A DNA stretch of 64,000 nt from Clostridioides sp. ES-S-0054-01 (GTDB taxonomy: Bacteria > Bacillota > Clostridia > Peptostreptococcales > Peptostreptococcaceae): contig CP067346.1 in the NCBI GenBank assembly GCA_021561035.1, positions 1,085,001-1,149,000 on the forward strand, given 5' to 3'. Positions within the stretch are counted from its first letter, which is position 1. Every line of letters starts with the position of its first letter. Below are positions 31,430 through 40,993 of this stretch, piece after piece. The notes below the pieces were generated by a model. That model made no database searches and had not been told where the DNA came from. It saw nothing but the letters and a program-made list of their open reading frames with translations. The position numbers were made by a program, and so were the translations under genes.

Positions 31430-32317
31430 TTGAGATTTGACAAGAACAAAAATGAGAAAAAAAGGATTAATGTTAAAGTGATAGCAACGGGCGTAGTTGC
31501 TATCACTTTAATTGGAATTGTGGGTATATCAATTGGTAAGTTTTCTAGTGGTAGTCCAGTAAACTTAGGAGTAGCTTCAGATGTTATTACAAGTGTAGGT
31601 AAAGGAATAAATGATGGATTTTCTTTTATCAAAAATGGTTTTAAAGACATAGCAAATTTCAAAGATAATTCTAAAAAGGTAAAAAAATTAGAAGAAGAAA
31701 ATGAAAAACTTAAAAAAGATGTGATAGCTTTAAATGCGAAATTAGATAAAACAGAATCACTAGAAGAGTTAAAAAGGACACTTAACTTTGTACAAGAAGA
31801 ATATAAGGCGACAAGTATTTCTACAAGTGTTGTTGGTAAAAATGATGGAAACTGGTATGAGAGTTTTGTCATAGGTGCAGGAAAAAATTCAGGTGTAAAA
31901 AAAGACAGTATAGTTATGAATGGCAGTGGGTTAGTTGGTATAGTTTATGAAGTTTCCAACAATTATAGTAAGGCAATTTCACTATTGGATTCTAAGGCAT
32001 CTGTAAGTTTTAAACTAGCAAAGGATGCAAGTGCTAAAGGTACAATTACTCAAAATACTACTTTAGATAATAAAGATAGTTATAATAGCAAAGGATATTT
32101 GCAAGGATATATGTTTGACTCATCATATAATGTAATTCAAGGAGATATAATAACAACATCAGGTCTTGGATTCTTCCCAGATGGTATACCAATTGGTGAA
32201 GTTGAAAAAGTGGTTGATGATAAAGATAAGTCATTAAAATATGTAGTTGTAAAACCTTATGTTGATTTTAAAAATATAAATGACGTTGTAGTCATAGAAC
32301 CAAGAAATATAGGATAA
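31430..32317 (+). CDS. mreC: Rod-shape-determining protein MreC
   Basis: 295 residues from the TTG at 31430, chosen by analogy with the next genes that use GGTGAT a few bases before the start; in-frame ATG 31424 and GTG 31421 are alternatives. One membrane helix (about 15-35) is followed by a coiled coil (about 75-115, KKVKKLEEENEKLKKD) and the two beta-barrels of MreC (VVGKNDGNWYESFVI, GDIITTSGLGFFPDGIPIG). It bridges MreB and the extracytoplasmic PBPs. Confidence 0.95.
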   Translation: MRFDKNKNEKKRINVKVIATGVVAITLIGIVGISIGKFSSGSPVNLGVASDVITSVGKGINDGFSFIKNGFKDIANFKDNSKKVKKLEEENEKLKKDVIALNAKLDKTESLEELKRTLNFVQEEYKATSISTSVVGKNDGNWYESFVIGAGKNSGVKKDSIVMNGSGLVGIVYEVSNNYSKAISLLDSKASVSFKLAKDASAKGTITQNTTLDNKDSYNSKGYLQGYMFDSSYNVIQGDIITTSGLGFFPDGIPIGEVEKVVDDKDKSLKYVVVKPYVDFKNINDVVVIEPRNIG

Positions 32318-32331
32318 AGGGGATAAAAACA

Positions 32332-32820
32332 ATGAAAAAAGTTTTACTTTGTCTATTGGGGATTGTGCTTATGACTATAGAAAATAGTATAACAAATTAT
32401 ATAGATATTTTTGGCATAAGCTTTAATTTAGCTCTTATATATGTAACTATAATCTCTCTTTATTTAGATGAATTAGAGGGTGGGATTATAGCAGCCATAA
32501 TAGGGCTTATTAAAGACATAACCGTTGGTGGAATTCTTGGTGTAAACGCATTAGTTTTGTTTATTATTGCATATGCAATTGGGCACATGAGAGATCAGAT
32601 ATATAAAGGCAGTTATATTATTACTTTCGTTTTAATTTTTATAGGAAGTTTAATTGATTCAATTGTCAATATAGGTACATCTAGTATAATCTATCAAAGC
32701 TATAACTTATCAACACTTTTTATAAAAGGTCTACTAGTAGCACCAATAGTGAATAGTTTAATTGGTTTAGTAATATATCGCTTATCTAAAAAAGCAGTTT
32801 TAAAACTTAAAGAAGATTAG
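32332..32820 (+). CDS. mreD: Rod-shape-determining protein MreD
   Basis: 162 residues, five to six membrane helices, little else conserved, as usual for MreD. Position between mreC and a class B PBP gene and the pattern LDELEGGIIAAIIGLIKDI (family GGxxGxxxGLxxD) support the call. It is part of the elongasome membrane complex. Gaps are 14 bp to mreC and 11 bp to the PBP gene, so the genes form one transcript. Confidence 0.93.
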   Translation: MKKVLLCLLGIVLMTIENSITNYIDIFGISFNLALIYVTIISLYLDELEGGIIAAIIGLIKDITVGGILGVNALVLFIIAYAIGHMRDQIYKGSYIITFVLIFIGSLIDSIVNIGTSSIIYQSYNLSTLFIKGLLVAPIVNSLIGLVIYRLSKKAVLKLKED

Positions 32821-32831
32821 TTGGTGATTTC

Positions 32832-35810
32832 ATGGAAGAAAATAAACAAATTGATAGACTAAAAATAATTAAAATAGTCATGAGCGTGATATTTTTAGCT
32901 ATTTTAATAAAAATAATTTACATGACTACATTTAAATATGAATATTACAATGAGTTAGCTGAGAATAAAACATATAAAAAGTTGGCAATAGAAGCTCCAA
33001 GAGGAGAAATAAAAGATAGATATGGGAGATTGTTAGCAGGAAATAAAAACTTATTTACTGTTCAAGTTTCAGGTAACGATATCAATAAGAAAGATGCAAA
33101 CAAACATTCAAGAGCAAATGAAATATCATTAAAACTTATAAATTTGCTCGAGAAAAATGGTGAAGAATATGTAGATGAATTTCCTATATATGTAGAAAAT
33201 GGAAAGTACTATTATACATATGACAGAGATATTAGAGAATATAAATCAGAAAATGGTATTCCAAGTGATTATAATGCTAAAGAAAGTTTTTATTACTTAG
33301 TAGATAAACTTATATCAGCTGGAATATTGTCTCAAGAGGATAAAAGGTTGGATGCGACAAAATTACAGGCAAAACTAAATGAAAATGGATACTATCCACC
33401 TATTTTAGTTAGTAAATGGATGTTCACAGCAGAAAGAGATAAGAGAGATTGGTTAGCTAGTTATAAGATAAAAGAAACTAAACTAAGTGCCAAAGAAGCG
33501 TTTGAAAAAGTAAGAAATAGTGAAGCATTAGAAATTGATAAAAGCTTAAGTGATGAAGATGCAAGGAAAATAATGGTTGTAAGGGATTTGATAAAATCAA
33601 AAGGATATTCTCAATATAATCCAGTAACTATTGCAAAGGATGTAGGGGAAACTACAATCGCACAAATTGAAGAGAGTGCTATGGACCTTGTTGGTGTTTC
33701 AATAGCAGTAGAACCAGTAAGATATTATCCTAATGGGACATTAGCTTCACATATGTTAGGATATGTAGGAAAAATGCCATCCACTCAAATAGAATCATAT
33801 CTTCAGAAAGGTTATGAAAATGGAGATATGGTAGGTCTTGCAGGAGTAGAGAAGAGTAACGAAAGTAGACTAAGAGGAACTGATGGTTATAAAATGGTTA
33901 AAGTTGATGCATTGGGTAGAATCAGTAAAGAAATTGAATCTAAAAAGCCTAAATCAGGAGATACTGTATACCTTACACTAGATAAAGATTTACAAGAAGT
34001 TTCAGATAATGCATTAAAACAGATAATCGAAGTTGCTTCTAAAGGAGGTACTTTTAAAAGTAAATTTGGGGATAAGCCAATTAGTGCATATGCAGGAAAA
34101 GCACAATCAGCAGCTCTTATAGCTATTGATGTCAAAAATGGAGAGGTACTAGCTTCATCAAGCTATCCTAATTATGACCCAAATAAATTTGCAAAAGGTA
34201 TTTCTACAGAAGATTATAAAGCACTTCAACCAAAGAATCCAAATGACTTACTAGCGGGAAGCCCACTTTTAAACTTGGTTACACAAGGGGAATTCCAGCC
34301 AGGTTCTTCATTTAAGATGGTAACTTCAATGGCAGCTTTGGAAAATGGTTTAAATCCAAACTTTACTATAAATGACCCTGGGGTTATTATGTTGGGTAAA
34401 AAGTCTTTTGGTGACTATGTATGGAACCATGGTAGAGGAAACCATGGTATGACAAACTTATATAAAGCAATACAAGAGTCTTGTAATATATATATGGCAA
34501 CGATTGGTACAGGTAAAACATGGCCAGATGGAAAAAGCATTGGTATAGATATGAATGCAAATAAAATACTTGAGTATGCAAAACTGTTTGGGCTTGACCA
34601 AAATACAGGGCTTCAAGATGAAGTAGAAGAAAGAGCAGGTAAAGTTCCTAGCACAGAAGATAAATTAAAATCAACACAAGCTCTGTTAAAGTCCAATTTA
34701 GAAAGAGAAATGGCAAATGATTTTGTTGATATAACTAAAGAAAAAAATCCTAAAGAGTATGAAAAAAGAATCAATGAGATTGTAAGTTGGGCAGCAGAAA
34801 AGAAAACTCCTGGTAGAGTAGAAACAATGAATAGGCTAAAAAAAATGGATGTTAAAGAAGATAGAATCGAAGATGTAGCAGATTTAGCAGTATTCAGTTA
34901 TTTCAACTTTGCAAAATGGAGTACTGCAGATACATTCAACTTAGCTATAGGTCAAGGTGAGAATGCTTATACACCAGCTCAAATATCAAGATATGTAGCT
35001 GTAATAGCAAATGGAGGTAATTTAGTAGAATTATCTGTAGTTGATAGAGCTGTTTCAAGTGATTATTCATCAATTAAAATCAATGACCAGAAGAAAGTAG
35101 AAAAAATACCTTTTAAAAATCCAGACAACTTAAAAGAATTGACAAAAGGTATGAAATTGGTTGCAAGACAAGGTACAGCAAAGAGTGCTTTTGCTGATTT
35201 CCCGATAGATGTAGCAGCAAAAACTGGTACAGCTGAGAAAAGTGGGAAAATACCTACAGATAATGAATATGAATATTTAAAAAGTCATATGTCATCTTAT
35301 AATGTTAATCTAAATGATGCGATTAAACTAGCTGATAAGATGAAAGCAGAAAAAGAAAAAGAACTTTCATTAGCTAAAGAAAAGGAAATAAAAAAGAAAT
35401 TAGAAAATAAAGATTTGAAAGACGAAGAAAGAAAGAAATTAGAGGAAGAATTAGAAGATGGAGTAAAAGTTAGATTAGAGGATACTGATAAAGTGAATTC
35501 TTCATATCTAAGAAAAGCTATAAAAGAATTAAATCCAAAAATAACAGATGACCAAATAGATAAATTTAAACAAGATTATGGTTCTTTTACATGGACTGTT
35601 GCTTTTGCTCCAGCAGATGACCCAGAAATAGCTGTTGTATGTGTAATTCCTCAAGGTGATTCAAGTGTATTCTCACTTTTACCAACTAGAGAAGTTATTG
35701 GAACTTACATGGGATTAGAGCCAAATAATAGTAAAAATGACAACAAGACGAATGATGTTAACAATTCTTCTGACGAAAATATAAATTTCGAGTCACAAAT
35801 TAATAGATAG
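32832..35810 (+). CDS. mrdA: Class B penicillin-binding protein (PBP2/MrdA type) with charged insert
   Basis: 992 residues, long for this family, which usually has about 600-750. One N-terminal helix (about 14-32), then the PBP dimerisation domain starting EAPRGEIKDRYGRLLAGN, then the transpeptidase: S492-S-F-K495, S550-C-N552 and K797-T-G799. Between the SxN and KTG motifs lies extra sequence, and after KTG a Lys/Glu-rich probable coiled coil spans about residues 835-885 before the last strand (FTWTVAFAPADDPEIAVV). It cross-links side-wall peptidoglycan as partner of RodA. The gene lies in mreBCD-pbp order. Confidence 0.94.
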   Translation: MEENKQIDRLKIIKIVMSVIFLAILIKIIYMTTFKYEYYNELAENKTYKKLAIEAPRGEIKDRYGRLLAGNKNLFTVQVSGNDINKKDANKHSRANEISLKLINLLEKNGEEYVDEFPIYVENGKYYYTYDRDIREYKSENGIPSDYNAKESFYYLVDKLISAGILSQEDKRLDATKLQAKLNENGYYPPILVSKWMFTAERDKRDWLASYKIKETKLSAKEAFEKVRNSEALEIDKSLSDEDARKIMVVRDLIKSKGYSQYNPVTIAKDVGETTIAQIEESAMDLVGVSIAVEPVRYYPNGTLASHMLGYVGKMPSTQIESYLQKGYENGDMVGLAGVEKSNESRLRGTDGYKMVKVDALGRISKEIESKKPKSGDTVYLTLDKDLQEVSDNALKQIIEVASKGGTFKSKFGDKPISAYAGKAQSAALIAIDVKNGEVLASSSYPNYDPNKFAKGISTEDYKALQPKNPNDLLAGSPLLNLVTQGEFQPGSSFKMVTSMAALENGLNPNFTINDPGVIMLGKKSFGDYVWNHGRGNHGMTNLYKAIQESCNIYMATIGTGKTWPDGKSIGIDMNANKILEYAKLFGLDQNTGLQDEVEERAGKVPSTEDKLKSTQALLKSNLEREMANDFVDITKEKNPKEYEKRINEIVSWAAEKKTPGRVETMNRLKKMDVKEDRIEDVADLAVFSYFNFAKWSTADTFNLAIGQGENAYTPAQISRYVAVIANGGNLVELSVVDRAVSSDYSSIKINDQKKVEKIPFKNPDNLKELTKGMKLVARQGTAKSAFADFPIDVAAKTGTAEKSGKIPTDNEYEYLKSHMSSYNVNLNDAIKLADKMKAEKEKELSLAKEKEIKKKLENKDLKDEERKKLEEELEDGVKVRLEDTDKVNSSYLRKAIKELNPKITDDQIDKFKQDYGSFTWTVAFAPADDPEIAVVCVIPQGDSSVFSLLPTREVIGTYMGLEPNNSKNDNKTNDVNNSSDENINFESQINR

Positions 35811-35907
35811 CTCAATCTATGTATAAACTTTAGCTTTATATAGAAAAAATAAAAGGGTTTAAAGCGTATTTGAAGAATATAAATGATATATCACTCTGGA
35901 GGTTGTT

Positions 35908-36591
35908 ATGTCTTTAAGAGAAATTTGTAGTCAAGAACTAGTAGAGTTCAAGGGTAATAAAAGAGGGATAATAGTAAATATAAAAAGAGAAGCTCCATTT
36001 GAGGAAATACAGGAAAAAATAATAAACAAATTGGAAGCGTATGTTGGCTTTTTTAATGGGGCTAAAATTAGTAAAATTAATAGTGATTGTTTAACTGACA
36101 TGGAGATTCTAGAATTAAAAGAAGGAATTACTTCTAGATTTGATGTGGAATTTGTTGAAGATCAAAAAGTTGAAGAAAATAGTAATTTTCCAACAAAATA
36201 TGTCAATACCCTAAGATCTGGTGAAAATATTGAATTTGAAGGTGATGTAGTTATATTGAATGATATGAAACCTGGTTCAAAAGTCCTTTCAAAATCAAAT
36301 ACAGTTGTTATGGGAGATATAAATGCTGGTGCTAAGGTTGTAGCAGGAGGTAATGTTTTTGTAATGGGTAAAATAGAAGGTTTTGTACATGCAGGTGCAG
36401 AAGGCAATGAATTTGCATATGTTGTTGCTGGAAATCTTAATCCTAAAATATTACAAATAGCAGATAATATTGCAGAAGCTCCAGATGATGAAGAAAATTA
36501 TGAAAGTGAATCAGAAATTAGCCCAGAAATAGCCTTTGTAAGTAATGGAAGAATTGTAATCGAAAGCTATTTGTCAAAGTTAGACAAATAG
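35908..36591 (+). CDS. minC: Septum site-determining protein MinC
   Basis: 227 residues. The C-terminal domain (about 105-205) shows the right-handed beta-helix repeats of MinC (VVILNDMKPGSKVLS, VVMGDINAGAKVVAGGNVFVMG, GFVHAGAEGN). The N-terminal half is the FtsZ-inhibiting domain. It blocks FtsZ polymerisation away from midcell when bound to MinD. It starts 97 bp after the PBP gene behind TGGAGG and precedes minD by 23 bp. Confidence 0.95.
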   Translation: MSLREICSQELVEFKGNKRGIIVNIKREAPFEEIQEKIINKLEAYVGFFNGAKISKINSDCLTDMEILELKEGITSRFDVEFVEDQKVEENSNFPTKYVNTLRSGENIEFEGDVVILNDMKPGSKVLSKSNTVVMGDINAGAKVVAGGNVFVMGKIEGFVHAGAEGNEFAYVVAGNLNPKILQIADNIAEAPDDEENYESESEISPEIAFVSNGRIVIESYLSKLDK

Positions 36592-36614
36592 AAAGAAAAA
36601 TAGGGGGTAGTATT

Positions 36615-37412
36615 ATGAGCGAAGTTATAGTTATAACATCTGGTAAAGGTGGGGTTGGAAAAACTACTACCGCAGCAAACTTAGGAACTGCGCTAAGCCT
36701 AGAAAATAAAAAAACAGTAGTTGTGGATGCAGATATTGGACTTAGAAACTTAGATGTAGTAATGGGTCTTGAAAATCGAATAGTTTATGACATAGTAGAT
36801 GTTGTTGAAGGAACTTGTAGGCTTAAGCAAGCTCTAATAAAAGACAAAAGATTTGATAATCTATATTTATTACCAGCAGCACAAACTAGAGACAAAAATG
36901 CTGTTTCAGTTGAGCAGATGATTGACCTGTGTGAGAAACTAAAAGAATCTTTTGAGTATATAATAATAGACTGCCCAGCAGGTATCGAGCAAGGTTTTAA
37001 AAATGCAGTAGCAGGAGCAGATAGAGCTATTGTAGTTACAAATCCAGAAATATCAGCAGTAAGAGATGCTGATAGAATAATAGGTCTATTAGAAGCAAAT
37101 GAAATAAAAGAGATAAGATTAGTTATAAATAGAATTAGAAATGATATGGTTAAGCGTGGAGATATGATGGACAAACAAGATATAATAGAAATATTAGCAA
37201 TAGATTTGTTAGGTCTTGTTCCTGATGATGAAAGCATAATTATATCAACAAATAAAGGAGAGCCAGCTATACTTGATTCTAAGTCACTTGCTGGTCAAGC
37301 ATACAAAAATATCGCAAAAAGGATACTAAATGAAGAAGTTCCTCTACTTGATCTTGAAGTTGAAGATGGATTCTTTGGTAGACTTAAAAAAATGTTTAGC
37401 ATGGCTAAGTAG
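36615..37412 (+). CDS. minD: Septum site-determining ATPase MinD
   Basis: 265 residues. Deviant Walker A GKGGVGKTT at the N-terminus, DADIGLRNLDVVMG (switch I), IIIDCPAGIEQGF (switch II) and a C-terminal amphipathic membrane-targeting helix (GRLKKMFSMAK). ATP-bound MinD dimers recruit MinC to the membrane and are released by MinE. It lies between minC and minE, with AGGGGG before the ATG. Confidence 0.98.
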   Translation: MSEVIVITSGKGGVGKTTTAANLGTALSLENKKTVVVDADIGLRNLDVVMGLENRIVYDIVDVVEGTCRLKQALIKDKRFDNLYLLPAAQTRDKNAVSVEQMIDLCEKLKESFEYIIIDCPAGIEQGFKNAVAGADRAIVVTNPEISAVRDADRIIGLLEANEIKEIRLVINRIRNDMVKRGDMMDKQDIIEILAIDLLGLVPDDESIIISTNKGEPAILDSKSLAGQAYKNIAKRILNEEVPLLDLEVEDGFFGRLKKMFSMAK

Positions 37413-37429
37413 CAAAGGAGGATACATCT

Positions 37430-37714
37430 GTGTTAGATTTATTTAGAGTTTTTTCTAACGAAGCTAAAACTAGTAAGTCTGTTGCTAAAGAGAGATTAAA
37501 GCTAGTTTTAGTTCATGATAGAGTAGATTGTTCACCACAACTTTTAGAGATGATAAAAACAGACATTTTAAAAGTAATAGCTAATTATGCAGAAATAGAA
37601 GATGATGGCCTTGAAATAAAAATGTCTAAATGCAGAGGTGAGCATGATGACAAACCTGTATCTGCATTAGTTGCTAATATACCACTAAAGAATATAAAAG
37701 ATAGATGTATGTAA
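37430..37714 (+). CDS. minE: Cell division topological specificity factor MinE
   Basis: 94 residues, GTG start behind AAAGGAGG. It has the N-terminal anti-MinCD segment (SVAKERLKLVLVHDRV) and the C-terminal topological domain (ISDV-like LKVIANYAEIEDDGLEIKM). It triggers MinD ATP hydrolysis. MinE in a Gram-positive spore former implies an oscillating, Gram-negative-like Min system, as known for C. difficile, rather than the DivIVA-only type of Bacillus. A terminator follows. Confidence 0.96.
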   Translation: MLDLFRVFSNEAKTSKSVAKERLKLVLVHDRVDCSPQLLEMIKTDILKVIANYAEIEDDGLEIKMSKCRGEHDDKPVSALVANIPLKNIKDRCM

Positions 37715-37723
37715 TTAGTGCTT

Positions 37724-37763
37724 AAAAGGGGGATATCCTTATTGGTATATGCCCCTTTTATTT
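37724..37763 (+). terminator. Terminator after minE
   Basis: AAAAGGGG (37724-37731) pairs with CCCCTTTT (37752-37759), with an inner ATATCC/GGTATAT stem and a following TTTA-rich tail. Confidence 0.8.
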
Positions 37764-37798
37764 AATTATATGTTTAAAGATAGAAAGACGGTGATTCT

Positions 37799-38929
37799 TT
37801 GAAAAAAATCAATATTAATTATAAGTCGACAATTAAGTTGATAAAACAGTTAGACTGGAAACTTATAGTTACAGTATTAGCTATCTTTATTTTTGGGCTT
37901 GTTATACTTAGTAGTGCGACACATGCTAACTCAACAGGTTCATATCTTCAATTGATTAAACAAGGGCTAGCTTTTGTGCTTGGTATAGGAATGATTATAG
38001 TTATACTATTTTTTGATTATAATCTTCTAGGTAGGTATTACAAAGCACTTTATATAATAAGTCTTATTTTGTTAACCATCGTTTTATTACCTGGAATTGG
38101 TACAGTAAAAGGTGGAGCTAGGTCATGGATTAACTTAGGGCCACTTGATTTGCAGACATCTGAAATAGTTAAATTAACATTTATACTCAGTTATGCAAAA
38201 ATACTTGAATCCAAAAAGGATAAATTAAATACATTAAAGGAAGTCATGCCTGTTGTAGTTTATTCGCTTCCATTTATCGGATTGTTAATTGCACAGCCAG
38301 ACTTGGGAACAGGGATTGTATTTTGCTCTATGATATTTGCAATGCTGTTTACAGCAGGTCTTAGCTCAAAGTTGATAAAAAGAGGGATAATCATACTGTT
38401 GGTATCAATGCCACTAATGTATTTAATGATGGCAGACCATCAGAAGATAAGAATAGAAGCTTTTCTAAATCCAGAAGATGTAACACTAAAAGGAAACTAT
38501 CAAGTTATGCAATCTTTGATTGCAATAGGTTCTGGCGGTGTAACTGGTAAGGGGCTATACAATGGAAGTCAAAATCAAGAAGACTTTTTACCTGTGCAAG
38601 ATAGTGATTTCATATTTGCTGTTGTAGGTGAAGAACTTGGTGTAATAGGGATGGCGGTACTGATAATCTTATTTATGATATTCCTATTAAGGCTTTTAGC
38701 AATTGCAAGAGATGCAAAAGATTTTTATGGAACCCTCATAGTAGTTGGTGTTCTGGGAATGTTTGCTTACCAGATAATCCAAAATATAGGTATGACTGTT
38801 GCGTTAATACCAGTAACTGGAGTAACATTACCTTTTGTAAGTTATGGAGGTAGTTCATTATTAACATCTTTAGCAAATTTAGGATTAGTACTAAATGTTT
38901 GTATGAGAAGAAAGAAAATAAATTTCTAG
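37799..38929 (+). CDS. rodA: SEDS peptidoglycan glycosyltransferase RodA
   Basis: 376 residues, about ten membrane helices. SEDS hallmarks: KGGARSWINLGPLDLQTSEI, AQPDLGTG with the catalytic Asp, and the end block PVTGVTLPFVSYGGSSLL. It polymerises glycan strands from lipid II together with the class B PBP. The mre/min context favours RodA over FtsW. Start: TTG at 37799 behind a modest ACGGTGAT site. It follows the minE terminator, so it may have a separate promoter. Confidence 0.94.
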   Translation: MKKININYKSTIKLIKQLDWKLIVTVLAIFIFGLVILSSATHANSTGSYLQLIKQGLAFVLGIGMIIVILFFDYNLLGRYYKALYIISLILLTIVLLPGIGTVKGGARSWINLGPLDLQTSEIVKLTFILSYAKILESKKDKLNTLKEVMPVVVYSLPFIGLLIAQPDLGTGIVFCSMIFAMLFTAGLSSKLIKRGIIILLVSMPLMYLMMADHQKIRIEAFLNPEDVTLKGNYQVMQSLIAIGSGGVTGKGLYNGSQNQEDFLPVQDSDFIFAVVGEELGVIGMAVLIILFMIFLLRLLAIARDAKDFYGTLIVVGVLGMFAYQIIQNIGMTVALIPVTGVTLPFVSYGGSSLLTSLANLGLVLNVCMRRKKINF

Positions 38930-38968
38930 ATTTAATACTTGTAAACATAAATTGAGGAGATTGAGTAT

Positions 38969-39382
38969 ATGAATATAGCATTAGTAGCACATGACCAAAT
39001 GAAAAATACCATGGTCGGATTTTGTATAGGTTATGAATCAATTTTAAAGAAATATGGACTATATGCAACTGGAACTACAGGAAAAAGAATAATGGATGAA
39101 ACTGAATTAAATATAAATAGGTTGGCATCTGGTCCTTTAGGTGGAGACCAACAAATAGGTTCTTTAATAGTAACGCAAGAAATAGATTTAGTTATTTTTT
39201 TAAGAGACCCATTGACATCTCAGGCTCATGAAACAGATATACAAGCTTTGATAAGACTTTGTGATGTTTATCATGTTCCAATAGCTACAAATCTAGCTTC
39301 TGCAGAAATATTTATAAAAGCTCTTGATAGGGGAGAACTATCATGGAGAGAAGTTAGAAAAAGTAAAAGTCAACGTGTTTAA
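38969..39382 (+). CDS. mgsA: Methylglyoxal synthase
   Basis: 137 residues. MNIALVAHDQMKNTMV opens the family fold, with ATGTTGKRI as phosphate-binding loop and the catalytic Asp in SGPLGGDQQIG; Asp-Pro in FLRDPLTSQAHETD is also conserved. It converts dihydroxyacetone phosphate to methylglyoxal, a phosphate-releasing overflow bypass of glycolysis. The gloA-like gene at 20627 could handle the toxic product. The ATG follows TGAGGAG, 39 bp after rodA. Confidence 0.96.
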   Translation: MNIALVAHDQMKNTMVGFCIGYESILKKYGLYATGTTGKRIMDETELNINRLASGPLGGDQQIGSLIVTQEIDLVIFLRDPLTSQAHETDIQALIRLCDVYHVPIATNLASAEIFIKALDRGELSWREVRKSKSQRV

Positions 39383-39407
39383 TAAAAGTAAATAATATAA
39401 AATTATG

Positions 39408-39452
39408 GGGTGTCTCAAAATGAAATTTTTAGTTCATGAGGCACTCTTTTTT
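39408..39452 (+). terminator. Terminator of mgsA; copy A of a dispersed hairpin element
   Basis: GTGTCTCA (39410-39417) pairs with TGAGGCAC (39437-39444, one G-U pair), with inner TGAA/TTCA, then TCTTTTTT. The sequence is nearly the reverse complement of the hairpin at 48261-48310. Confidence 0.75.
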
Positions 39453-39487
39453 GCATAAAATCAAATATATTTTAATCATTTCAACAA

Positions 39488-39524
39488 TGAAAAAGAGGCT
39501 TATCCTGTATTTCGGATACAGCCC
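39488..39524 (-). terminator. Terminator of the flavodiiron gene
   Basis: On the minus strand, GGCT and ATCC blocks pair with GGAT and AGCC (39497-39523) and are followed by five T. It faces the mgsA terminator, so the two operons converge here. Confidence 0.65.
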
Positions 39525-39565
39525 CACATTTGTTTTTAAATAAGAGTATTTTATAAGATTAATGA

Positions 39566-40759
39566 CTATTTAACTAATTTTGCAAACTCTGCACCAAATG
39601 CCATACACTCTTTTAATGTTTCTTCACTAGGGAAGAATTTTTTCTTAAGAGATTCTACAGGCATTTTGAATGACATAGATTTAAGTAAGGTCTCGGCCAT
39701 AGTTATACCTTCACCACTCCAACCAAATGAACCAAATACTCCTGCTATCTTGCCTTGATTAGCCATTGGGTCTATAACAGAGAATAAATCCCACATAGGT
39801 TTAACCATAGTTTTGTTTATAGTTGGAGAACCTAATAGTATTACCTTTGATACTACTAATGTATCGTGCATTTCTGTTAATGTCATATCTTCTAAATCAT
39901 ATAATTCAGCTTTTGCACCTTCTTTATCAAGTCCTTCTTTTATCTTTTTAGCCATTTCTAAGGTATTGCTATAAGCTGATAAATAGAATATAGAAACTTG
40001 ATTTTGATTAGTTTTATTAATAGCCTCTGTAGACCATTCAACATATCTTTTAACAGCAGCCATTGGGTCTTTAGTAAGCATTGGACCATGAGAAGTCAAT
40101 ATAGTATCAAATTCTATGTTTAGTCCTACTACCTTATCTACAGCACTTAAAACATGCTTAGCAAATGGCTTAACTATACAGTCATAATAGTGTTTAGCTG
40201 ATTTTAGGTAATCTTCACTGTTTACTACATCTGCATCAACACTTGCAAAGTGACAACCAAATGCATCACAAGTTAAAAGAGTCTTCTCCTCTTCAATGTA
40301 AGTAAACATTGTATCAACCCAATGTAAGAATGGCGCAGTTATAAATCTAAGATTTCTTTTACCTATATTTAAAACTTCACCATCTTTTATTACATGACAA
40401 TTAAAAGGTCTATTTATTTGACCATCTAAGTATAGTTTAGCAGCTTTAGTGCAAAAAACTTCTATATTAGGATTTAAATCTAATAAGTATTTTAAGCTAC
40501 CAGCGTGGTCTGGTTCTGTATGATGAATTACAACATAGTCAATTTTAGCTATATCAGTAATTTCTGATAGATTGCTTAGGAATTCATCTTTAAAGTTTGC
40601 CTTTACTGTGTCAAATAAAACCGTTTTTTCGTCCTTGATTAAATAAGAATTGTAAGTTGTTCCATACTCAGTTTCCATTATTATGTCGAATACTTTTAAA
40701 CCTTCATCTACTACACCAGTAAAGTAGATATCTTTTTTTACTTCAAAAACTTTACTCAT
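39566..40759 (-). CDS. fdpA: Flavodiiron protein (O2/NO reductase)
   Basis: 397 residues. The N-terminal metallo-beta-lactamase-like domain (1-250) has diiron ligands in HHTEPDHAGS and TCDAFGCHF and a later His in SHGPM. The C-terminal flavodoxin domain (about 255-397) starts IFYLSAYSNT and binds FMN. It has no rubredoxin extension, so it needs an external rubredoxin or similar donor. It reduces O2 to water or NO to N2O in the cytoplasm, protecting the anaerobe. It matches the class A protein known as FdpA in C. difficile. The gene is monocistronic with a SigB-type promoter. Confidence 0.95.
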   Translation of the reverse strand: MSKVFEVKKDIYFTGVVDEGLKVFDIIMETEYGTTYNSYLIKDEKTVLFDTVKANFKDEFLSNLSEITDIAKIDYVVIHHTEPDHAGSLKYLLDLNPNIEVFCTKAAKLYLDGQINRPFNCHVIKDGEVLNIGKRNLRFITAPFLHWVDTMFTYIEEEKTLLTCDAFGCHFASVDADVVNSEDYLKSAKHYYDCIVKPFAKHVLSAVDKVVGLNIEFDTILTSHGPMLTKDPMAAVKRYVEWSTEAINKTNQNQVSIFYLSAYSNTLEMAKKIKEGLDKEGAKAELYDLEDMTLTEMHDTLVVSKVILLGSPTINKTMVKPMWDLFSVIDPMANQGKIAGVFGSFGWSGEGITMAETLLKSMSFKMPVESLKKKFFPSEETLKECMAFGAEFAKLVK

Positions 40760-40796
40760 TTTTAACCCTCCTAAAATTTATCATTATACAAGTAAC

Positions 40797-40822
40797 ATAC
40801 CCCATTTTAGGGTCAATGAAAC
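40797..40822 (-). promoter_or_regulatory. SigB-type promoter of the flavodiiron gene
   Basis: Minus strand: GTTTCA (40822-40817), a 14-bp spacer and GGGTAT (40802-40797), close to the GTTTAA-N12-15-GGGTAT consensus, 37 bp before the start codon. A TATAAT also lies nearer the gene (about 40783-40788), without a good -35. Confidence 0.6.
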
Positions 40823-40993
40823 AAAAGATGTCATTATAAGCCATATAAAATAATAGTTTATGTTTATAATATATCATATTTGGTAAAAAATCTGTATTTT
40901 AATAAAAATTTAATAGAAAATATCATTATATATTTTTAGATATTCTATTTTGTGAATAATATAGATTTTAAATTCAATATTTTAGTTATATTT

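Noticed and set aside
40690-40696. TGTCGAA Spo0A-box match inside the flavodiiron gene
   Set aside because: It lies within coding sequence, with no promoter beside it; most likely chance.
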